Shown in pieces: positions 51,225 through 59,000 of a stretch of 64,000 bases of DNA; within the stretch, counting starts at the first letter, position 1, and every line of letters begins with the position of its first letter. Location of the stretch: NCBI RefSeq assembly GCF_002931555.1, contig NZ_PSTZ01000006.1:62001-126000 (forward strand), written 5' to 3'. The notes beneath the pieces are model-generated. The model was not told the origin of the DNA and made no database searches. It saw only the letters and a program-made list of their open reading frames with translations. This stretch comes from Pseudoclavibacter sp. RFBB5 (GTDB taxonomy: Bacteria; Actinomycetota; Actinomycetes; Actinomycetales; Microbacteriaceae). A program made the translations under genes and the position numbers.

Positions 51225-53780
51225 CTATTCGGGCTGCGCGTCGCGCTCCTGGGCGGCGAGGGCCCGGACGACGCCGGCGCGCCCTTCGATGATCATGCGG
51301 CGGAACGCGGGGGCCGCGGCCTCGTTGTTCGCCAGCCACTCGTCGGCGGCGTCACGGATGCGCGCCGTCGCGAGACCCGCGGGGAAGAAGCCCTCGATGA
51401 GCGTCTCGGCGATCTGGAAGCTGCGGTCGGCCCAGATCGTCGAGATGTGACCGAAGTACCGGTCGACGAAGGGCTCGAGGAGCGCCTCGTCGTTGACCCG
51501 GTCGAAGCCCGCGACGGTGGCCCGCACGATGGCGTTGGTCGCGTCCGAGCGGTCCATGACGGATGCCCAGGCTGCTTCCTTGCCCTCGGGGGTCGGGAGT
51601 GCCGCGCGTGCGTGTGCAGCGCTGCGCTCCCCGTCGGCTGTGCGGTCGGTCTCGAGACGAGCCGCGATCTCGGCCTCGCCGGCGCGACCGCCGGCGACGA
51701 GCGCGTAGAGGAGCTCCCAGCCGAGATCGGTGTCGATCTCGAGTCCCTCGAGCGCGAACGTGCCGTCGAAGAGTGCGGCGACGGCGTCGAGCTGCGGGCC
51801 GGTCGCGGCGAGCGAGGCGAACGCCTTCACGAAGCTGAACTGCGCATCCGAGCCCGCCTCCGCCTGCTTCGCGAGCTCGAAGAGCTCATCGGTGACGACC
51901 TCCACGATTTCAGCGCGGTCTTCCGGAGCCGTGTAGAACTTCGCGGCCGAGATGAGCTGGCCGAGCACCGTGCGACGCGTCGTCGACTCGGTCTCGGTGC
52001 CGATGACGCCGAGGACGGCGCGGATGAAGTCGCGTGCCCGCAGCTCCGCATCCCTCGTCGCGTCCCACAGCGAGCTGACGACCAGCGAACGTGAGAGCGG
52101 CGCGCGCAGCTTGGGCAGGTCCTGCTGCACGGTCGTGACCGAGTGCGCGTCGAGACGGATCTTGGCGTACGCGAGGTCGTCGTCGTTCACGATGATCAGG
52201 TCGGGGAGGGCTCCGCCGACGAAGCTCGGGACCTCGGTGCGCTCGCCGTCCACGTCCAGCTCGAAGCGGTGGATGCGGACGAGCTCGTCACCCTGCACGT
52301 TGTAGAGCCCGATGGCGAGGCGGTGCGGGCGGATCGTGGGGTGCTCGGCGGTCGCGGTCTGCTCGATCGCGAACGACGTGAAGTTGCCGTTCTCATCGAG
52401 CTCGTAGACGGGGCGCAACGTGTTGACGCCCGCCGTCTCGAGCCACTTGGCGCTCCACTCGGTGAGGTCGCGGCCGCTCGTGACCTCGAGCTCGGCGAGG
52501 AGGTCGCGCAGCTCGGTGTTGCCCCACGCGTGCTTCGAGAAGTACGCGTTGATGCCGGCGAAGAAGGCGTCCCGGCCGACCCAGGCGAAGAGCTGCTTGA
52601 GGACCGAGCCGCCCTTGGCGTACGTGATGCCGTCGAAGTTGACCTGCACGTCGTCGAGGTCGCGGATCTCGGCGACGATCGGGTGCGTGGAGGGCAGCTG
52701 GTCCTGGCGGTACGCCCACGACTTCTCGCTGGCGTTGAAGGTGACCCAGTTCTCGGTCCACTCCGTCGCCTCAGCGGTCGCGAGGGTCGAGATGAACTCC
52801 GCGAACGACTCGTTGAGCCACAGGTCGTTCCACCACTTCATGGTGACGAGGTCGCCGAACCACATGTGGGCCAGCTCGTGGAGGATCGTGACGACACGGC
52901 GCTCGCGCACCGCATCCGCCACCTTCGAGCGGAACACGTAGGTCTCAGTGAACGTGACGCAGCCCGCGTTCTCCATGGCGCCAGCGTTGAACTCGGGCAC
53001 GAAGAGCTGGTCGTACTTCGTGAACGGGTACGGGACCCCGAAGGCCTTCTCGTAGTACTCGAAGCCCTGCTTCGTGGTGCGGAAGATGTTGTCGGCGTCG
53101 AGGTTCGGCGCAAGCGACGTGCGGCAGTAGACGGCGAGGGGGATCGTGCGGCCGTCGATGGACGTGAGCTCGTCGCGCACCACCGTGTACGGGCCCGCGA
53201 CGAGCGCGGTGATGTAGCTGGAGATGCGGGGCGTGGTGCCGAAGTGCCAGACGGCGCGCCCATCATCGATGGGCTGGGGCGCCTGCGATGGCTCGTTGGA
53301 GATGACCTGCCACGCGGCGGGCGCGGTCACATGGAAGGTGAAGTTCGCCTTCAGGTCGGGCTGCTCGAACACCGCGAACATGCGGCGGGAGTCTGGTACC
53401 TCGAACTGCGAGTACAGGTACACCTCGCCGTCGGCAGGGTCGACGAAGCGGTGCAGCCCCTCGCCCGTGTGCATGTAGATCGCGTCGGCGTCGATGGTCA
53501 GCGTGTTGCGCTCGGCCAGATTCGGGAGCTGGATGCGCACCCCGTCGTTCACGGCCGCCACGTCGAGCGCCTCGCCGTTGAGCACGACGCTGTGCACCTG
53601 GCGGGTGATGGCATCGATGAACGTGGACGCGCCGGGAACCGCGGAGAACGTCACCGTCGTGATCGAACGGAACGTCTCAGGACCCGTCGTGAGGTCGAGT
53701 GCGACGTCGTAGTGCTCGACACCGAGCACAACTCCTCGACGCTCGACCGACTCAGCGCGAGTCAGGTTCTCTCCGGGCAT
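51225..53780 (-). CDS. pepN: Aminopeptidase N (M1 family)
   Basis: Zinc aminopeptidase for cytoplasmic peptide turnover. The 851-residue protein has the GAMEN substrate motif at residues 267-271, zinc ligands HELAHMWFGDLV at 301-312 with catalytic Glu302 and His301/His305, and the third ligand Glu324 in LWLNESFAEF. The N-terminal beta domain (GVVLGVEHYDVALDL, YLYSQFEVPDSRRMFAVFEQP) and a C-terminal helical domain of about 400 residues complete the family. The start MPGENLTRAE is the usual actinobacterial beginning. Orthologue of Rv2467, divergent from the Rv2466c-like gene by about 80 bases. Confidence 0.96.
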   Translation of the reverse strand: MPGENLTRAESVERRGVVLGVEHYDVALDLTTGPETFRSITTVTFSAVPGASTFIDAITRQVHSVVLNGEALDVAAVNDGVRIQLPNLAERNTLTIDADAIYMHTGEGLHRFVDPADGEVYLYSQFEVPDSRRMFAVFEQPDLKANFTFHVTAPAAWQVISNEPSQAPQPIDDGRAVWHFGTTPRISSYITALVAGPYTVVRDELTSIDGRTIPLAVYCRTSLAPNLDADNIFRTTKQGFEYYEKAFGVPYPFTKYDQLFVPEFNAGAMENAGCVTFTETYVFRSKVADAVRERRVVTILHELAHMWFGDLVTMKWWNDLWLNESFAEFISTLATAEATEWTENWVTFNASEKSWAYRQDQLPSTHPIVAEIRDLDDVQVNFDGITYAKGGSVLKQLFAWVGRDAFFAGINAYFSKHAWGNTELRDLLAELEVTSGRDLTEWSAKWLETAGVNTLRPVYELDENGNFTSFAIEQTATAEHPTIRPHRLAIGLYNVQGDELVRIHRFELDVDGERTEVPSFVGGALPDLIIVNDDDLAYAKIRLDAHSVTTVQQDLPKLRAPLSRSLVVSSLWDATRDAELRARDFIRAVLGVIGTETESTTRRTVLGQLISAAKFYTAPEDRAEIVEVVTDELFELAKQAEAGSDAQFSFVKAFASLAATGPQLDAVAALFDGTFALEGLEIDTDLGWELLYALVAGGRAGEAEIAARLETDRTADGERSAAHARAALPTPEGKEAAWASVMDRSDATNAIVRATVAGFDRVNDEALLEPFVDRYFGHISTIWADRSFQIAETLIEGFFPAGLATARIRDAADEWLANNEAAAPAFRRMIIEGRAGVVRALAAQERDAQPE

Positions 53781-53861
53781 TCCAGCTCCTTCGGGGTCAG
53801 GGGGCCCGGGTATTCCGGGCTTGCGGCGGCCAGCCTAGTCCTGCCGAGTAGGCTTATGCGT

Positions 53862-54470
53862 ATGCCCGCACCGATCAAAGTAGATTTCTGGTTCGACCCG
53901 ATCTGCCCATTCGCCTGGATGACCTCGCGATGGATCGACGAGGTCGCCCGCCACCGTGACCTCACCATCACCTGGCACATCATGAGCCTCGAGCTCCTCA
54001 ACGAGGAGAAGGACATCCCGCAGTCGTACCGCGACATGCTGCAGGGCACGTCGCGCCTCGGCCGGGTCGTCGCCGGCGTCGAGCAGGACCTCGGCAACGA
54101 GAAGGTGAAGGCGCTCTACGACGCCCTCGGCACGCGCATCCACCCAGGCGGTCGCAAGGACCGCGACGCGGTGCTGGCCGAGGCCATCGCCGAGCTCGAG
54201 ATCCCCGAGTCGATCGTCGAGCGCGCAGACGCCGGTGAGTTCGACGAGCGCTACCGCGCGAGCCACCTCTCCGGCATGGAGCGCGTCGGCGACGAGGTCG
54301 GCACGCCGATCATCGCCATCGACGGCGTCGCCTTCTTCGGCCCGGTCATCTCGCCCGCGCCGAAGGGCGAGGAGGCGCTGCGCCTCTTCGACGGCGTCGT
54401 CATGGCCGCGTCGGTCGACGGCTTCTTCGAGCTGAAGCGCAGCCGCACCCGCGGACCGGTGTTCGACTGA
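53862..54470 (+). CDS. DsbA-like oxidoreductase of the mycothiol-dependent Rv2466c type
   Basis: A 202-residue thioredoxin-fold protein. VDFWFDPICPFAWMTSRWIDEVA matches Rv2466c (nitroreductase/mycoredoxin-like) across its length, including the C-terminal FFELKRSRTRGPVFD. The active site here is Cys15-Pro-Phe-Ala18, so the resolving Cys of the CPWC motif is missing. A monothiol mechanism with mycothiol is still possible. It sits between pepN and rpiB exactly as in M. tuberculosis (Rv2467-Rv2466c-Rv2465c). rpiB overlaps its stop by one base (TGATG). Confidence 0.92.
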   Translation: MPAPIKVDFWFDPICPFAWMTSRWIDEVARHRDLTITWHIMSLELLNEEKDIPQSYRDMLQGTSRLGRVVAGVEQDLGNEKVKALYDALGTRIHPGGRKDRDAVLAEAIAELEIPESIVERADAGEFDERYRASHLSGMERVGDEVGTPIIAIDGVAFFGPVISPAPKGEEALRLFDGVVMAASVDGFFELKRSRTRGPVFD

Positions 54471-55015
54471 TGCGGATCCACGTCGCCACGGACCACGCGG
54501 GACTCGAGTTCTCGCAGCAGCTGCAGGAGCACCTGCGCGAGCAGGGGCACGAGGTCGTCGACCACGGACCTGCCGAGTACGACGCGCTCGACGACTACCC
54601 GTCGTTCTGCATCAACGCGGCACAGGCCGTCGCCAACGACTGGGCGAACGGCTCGAAGTCGCTCGGCGTGGTCTTCGGGGGCTCGGGCAACGGTGAGCAG
54701 ATCGCCGCCAACAAGGTGACCGGCGTGCGCGCCGCGCTGGCATGGAGCGACGCCACGGCGCAGCTCGCCCGAGAGCACAACAACGCCAACGTCATCTCGA
54801 TCGGCGCGCGGCAGCACGAGATCGCCGACGTGCTCAGGTTCATCGACATCTTCATCGCGGAGCCCTTCCCAGGGGAAGAGCGTCACCTGCGTCGCATCTC
54901 GCAGCTCGCCGAGTACGAGCAGACCGGCAAGATCGCCGGCAAGTCCGTGCTCGGTTCCGTTGGCACGGTCGTGCCGCCGATGGTGGAGTCGGAGACGCCG
55001 GCGGGGAATGCCTGA
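54470..55015 (+). CDS. rpiB: Ribose-5-phosphate isomerase B
   Basis: Interconverts ribose-5-P and ribulose-5-P in the pentose phosphate pathway. The 181-residue protein starts MRIHVATDHAGLEF (the DHAG motif), and shows FGGSGNGEQIAANKV, which forms the phosphate/anion loop, and ALAWSDATAQLAREHNNANVISIGAR with the conserved Asn/His. The C-terminal extension after about 160 residues is longer than in E. coli RpiB, a usual actinobacterial feature. It overlaps the Rv2466c-like gene by one base and nei by eight, so all three are one operon. Orthologue of Rv2465c. Confidence 0.95.
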   Translation: MRIHVATDHAGLEFSQQLQEHLREQGHEVVDHGPAEYDALDDYPSFCINAAQAVANDWANGSKSLGVVFGGSGNGEQIAANKVTGVRAALAWSDATAQLAREHNNANVISIGARQHEIADVLRFIDIFIAEPFPGEERHLRRISQLAEYEQTGKIAGKSVLGSVGTVVPPMVESETPAGNA

Positions 55016-55970
55016 GGGCCACTCCGTCCATCGCATCGCCCGGCAGTTCACCGCGAACTACGCCGGTCGCGTGGTGGCGGCGTCGTCCCCGCAGGGCCGC
55101 TTCGCCGAGGGCGCTGCGGAGATCGATGGCCGCGAGATGGTCGAGACGTTCGCCGTCGGCAAGCACATGTTCTCGCGCTTCGACGGCGGGATCTGGTTGC
55201 GCGTGCACCTCGGCATCTACGGCGCCTGGGACTTCTCCGGCCAGGTGTCGACGACACTGGGCCAGACGGGCGAGTACTCGCGCAAGCGGCCAGGCGTGAC
55301 GATTGAGGACTCGCGTGGCGAGACATCGCTGTCGAGCATCGGAGCCCCTCGGCGGACACGCCTCAAGATGGCGGAGGCCGAGCGTGAGCAGGAGCTCTCC
55401 CAGTGGCCGCCAGAGCCGGTCGGCGCGGTGCGGCTTCGTCTCCTCACGTCCGAGACCTGCGCGGACCTGCGCGGCCCGACCGCCTGCGAGCTCATGACGG
55501 GCGATGAGGTGGCGGCCCGCATCGAGAAGCTCGGCCCCGATCCGCTCGTCGACCGCGGCGCGAAAGCGGAGGCACGGTTTCTCGAACGAGCGAGGGGCAA
55601 GCGGACGCCGATCGGCATCGTGCTCATGGATCAGCAGATCGTGAGCGGCATCGGCAACGTCTACCGGGCCGAGATGCTCTACCGGGCGGGCATCAACCCG
55701 CACACGCCGACGTCGCAGCTGACCGACGAGCAGCTCAGGGAGCTGTGGCGCGACTGGACGAAGCTCCTCAAGATCGGCGTGGAAGTCGGTCAGATGATGA
55801 CCATCGACGGGCTCCGAGGCAAGGCGAAGGCCGCGGCTCTCGAGAACCGTGAGGATCGGCACTGGGTGTACGGACGCGCGGGGGAGCCGTGCCGGGTGTG
55901 CGGAACACCCATCGCGCTCGGCGAGATGCAGGCCCGCAAGCTCTACTGGTGCCCCAGCTGCCAGCTCTGA
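55008..55970 (+). CDS. nei: Fpg/Nei-family DNA glycosylase/AP lyase
   Basis: Base-excision repair enzyme removing oxidised bases. The 320-residue protein starts MPEGHSVH: Pro2 is the Schiff-base nucleophile and Glu3 is catalytic. Nei-type features: FAVGKHMFSRF with the beta-lysine, H2TH segment IGNVYRAEMLYRAGINPH, and a C-terminal zinc finger CRVCGTP...CPSCQ. It overlaps rpiB by eight bases. In M. tuberculosis Rv2464c occupies this position, so Nei1-like is likely. ATG 55008 is the only start giving Pro2-Glu3, which is required for activity. Confidence 0.95.
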   Translation: MPEGHSVHRIARQFTANYAGRVVAASSPQGRFAEGAAEIDGREMVETFAVGKHMFSRFDGGIWLRVHLGIYGAWDFSGQVSTTLGQTGEYSRKRPGVTIEDSRGETSLSSIGAPRRTRLKMAEAEREQELSQWPPEPVGAVRLRLLTSETCADLRGPTACELMTGDEVAARIEKLGPDPLVDRGAKAEARFLERARGKRTPIGIVLMDQQIVSGIGNVYRAEMLYRAGINPHTPTSQLTDEQLRELWRDWTKLLKIGVEVGQMMTIDGLRGKAKAAALENREDRHWVYGRAGEPCRVCGTPIALGEMQARKLYWCPSCQL

Positions 55971-55981
55971 GGGCCCGCTGA

Positions 55982-56017
55982 GCCCTCAGGCGACGGCGAC
56001 TGCCGTCACCTGAGGGC
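55982..56017. terminator. Bidirectional hairpin terminator between nei and the giant membrane gene
   Basis: 16-base arms GCCCTCAGGCGACGGC / GCCGTCACCTGAGGGC pair with one mismatch around a GACT loop; the stop codon of the minus-strand giant gene is inside the hairpin. Confidence 0.7.
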
Positions 56018-59000
56018 GCTGATCGACGCCGCCGCGCGCTTGGCGTCGCGCAGTCGTGCCTCGTACGTCGTGGCGATGACGACGAGCACCGTTCCTGCCA
56101 GCGCGAGCCACACCCACCAGGGGATGACGTCGGCGACGACGGCGAGCTGCTGTCGGAACGCGGTGACTGCGTGCAGCACGGTGACGATGGCGCCGAAGAC
56201 GAGTGGCGCCTGCAGGCGCCTGGTGGCGCCCCAGACGGTGATGCCGACCGCGAGGAGCCCGAGCGCGATGAGGCGCCACGGCGCGGGGTCTGCGAACTGG
56301 GCCAGGTAACTCGGCACGAGCAGCAGCACCAGGCCGGGCGTGAGGGCTGGCCAGCTGCGCAGGGTGGGGCGCTTCGCGAGGAAGAACAGACCGCCCGCCA
56401 GCAACGTGGCACCGAGCGGGGCGGTCGCGAGCTCCAGCCAGGGGATCGGGAACTGCGTGCCGAGCGCGCCTGCGGTCGCGACGAGGGTGGCAGCTGAGAA
56501 TGCGAGGACAGGCAGGCGCAGCGGCGGCTGGGCGCCAGGAACGGCGTGCGCGGGCGCAAGCGAGGGCAGGAGCTCCGGGCGGAGCAGCGCGACCAGCGTG
56601 AGGCCGCACAGCGCGACGACCCACGTCAGCGCGAGCTGCTGGTTGTTCTCGACGACACCGCGCAGGATGCTCGGGAACGCGGAGAGCACGAGCGACGCGA
56701 TGGCGACGGGCACGAGCACCGTCGCGGCGAGCGCGGCGAGGCGCGGATTCTCGAGCTGCTGCTGCCGCCGCCAGAGTGCGCTCGCGAAGATCAGCACCAG
56801 CCCGGCGGGAAGGACTCCCCAGATCGGCAGCGTGATCGGGGTCAGCGGGCCCTCGGCGGCGAGCACGAGGGCGGGGCCGAGCACGGCGGCCGAGATGGCC
56901 GAGCCCACGCCGAGGGCGTTCGCCGAGGCGCGCATCCAACCGGCGACCGGAACGATCGCGCACACGACGACGAGTGTCAGCGTCAGCACCGAGAGGGCCA
57001 GCTCGGGGACAGTCAGGGAGAGGATGCGCGAGGTGTCGCCGTCGCGCGGCTGCGAGACGGCGGCGAGCGCGCCCGCGCTGAGCCAGACCCCGGGAGCCGC
57101 GGCGAGCCAGAGGAGGCTCTCGACGCTCGAAGCTCGCGCCTCGTCGGCGCGCCTGCCGACCTTCGCTGTTGCGATGCCTGCGGCGAGGAGCACGAGGAAG
57201 GCGCCACCGAAGGCCACGAAGATGGATGCGCCGTCCCAGTTCGCCAGCACCTCCCAGACCCACGCGAGCGCGAGCACCGGCACGCCGAGGTAGCGGAGCA
57301 GCGCATAGGGCGACCTGGCACCGAGCTGCGTGCTCGCGACGACCGCCGTCACCGCGACGAGCGCTGCCGCGAGTGGCAGCGGTGTCCAGCCGTCGAAGCC
57401 ATCGGTGCGGCTCGCGGCGGCTGCGCTGGGGGCGAGCACGGTGCCGAGCAGCGCGGTCACGAGGCCGAACGCGCGCAGCGCGATTCCGTCACCTCGACGC
57501 GTCTGCTGCGGCGCCAGCAGCACGCCCAGCAGCGCGGTGAGCGCCCCGAGGGCGCCTGCGGTGGCAGCGAGCTGCACCGGCGTGGCGCTCTCGAAGCCGA
57601 CCAGCTGGACGTGGTGGATGAGCATCCAGGACCCGAGCACGCCCGTCGCGTAGCTGGCGAGTCTCGTGAGGAGGCGCGTCTCCGAGAACGTCCGGACGAG
57701 GACGACCGCCGCTGTTGCGATGACGCCGACGAGCAGCGACGTGATTCCGGCTTGTTGCTGGACCCAGAGAATGGCCGCCGCTGTTGGCTCCCAGATCGCG
57801 ATGGCGAACCCCTGCGAGGCAAGCGCGAGGAGGCCGACGAGCGCGATGCTCGCGCGGCCGACGCCGGTGAGGATCCGGGTCGGGAGGCCTGCGGCGAGGA
57901 GCCCCGCGAGCAGCGCGAGCCCGAGCAGGAGGAGCCGGCCGTCGAACCGCGTGGTGAGCAGGAGCGCGACGGTGAGGGCCCCGCTGAGCGATGCGACCAT
58001 GGCGAGGAGCAGCTTGCGCCTGGACCGTGTCGTGTCGGCAGACCAGACGGGGCGAAGCAGCAGCCAGGTCACGCCGCTGACGAGCAGGACGCAGGCCGTG
58101 AGCCAGATCAGCGCCTCGGCACCGGGGAGCAGGCCCGTGAGCAGGCCGTCCCGGTTCGCCTCACCTCGAAGCTTGGCCCCGAGGTGCGACAGAGCTGACA
58201 GCACGGCGACGCCGACGGAGACGGCGCTCAGCGAGATGAGCAGCGGGCGCGCGGGGGCCGGGATGCCGAGCGTGCTGGCGGACGCGGCGACCGCCAGGGC
58301 GACGGCGGCTCCGGCGAGGAAGTAGGCGAGTGCGTTCGTGGTCGTGTCACCCGAGGCCACGGCAGGGGCGACGGTCGAAACCGCGAGACCGCCGGCCAGG
58401 ATGTACGCGGCGGCACGCGCGGGTTCGCGTGCACTGCGGGCGCGGCCGAACCACCAGAGCAGCAGGGCGGCGGCGGCGAGCGGGATTCCGGCTGGCAGGT
58501 GGAAGCGCTCGGCGGTATCGATGCTTGGGGTGCCGATGGCGAACACGTACCACGCGGCGGTGAGGAGTCCGACGCCGATCCAGGCCAGGAACGCGCGTCC
58601 TCTGGCTTGGAACAGCCCCGAGGGGGAGATCGCCAGCAGGATGGGAACGGCCGCCGCGATCACGATCGTCGCGGCAACGTACTGAGCCCCTGCTGGCTGT
58701 CCGAGCGCGCCCGTGAAGGCTGGCGTACTCGCGAGCGCTACGACGGCGACCGCAGCGACGGCCAGCTCGGCGGGAAGGACACGGGACGCGAGTGCGCAGC
58801 GGAGCCTCGCGACGAGGGTGCCTCCGGCGACCAAGAGGCTGGCGACGACGCCGAGCGACGCGGCGACGGCCGGAAGGGGCGAGGCCACCACGAATGCGGC
58901 GGCGAGCGCTCCCAACGTCGCCCAGAGGGCTGGCACCATGGCTGGGAGGAGCGGCGCCACCGCTGGCACGTCGTCGTCCTGCCTTCGGCGCAGCGCCACG

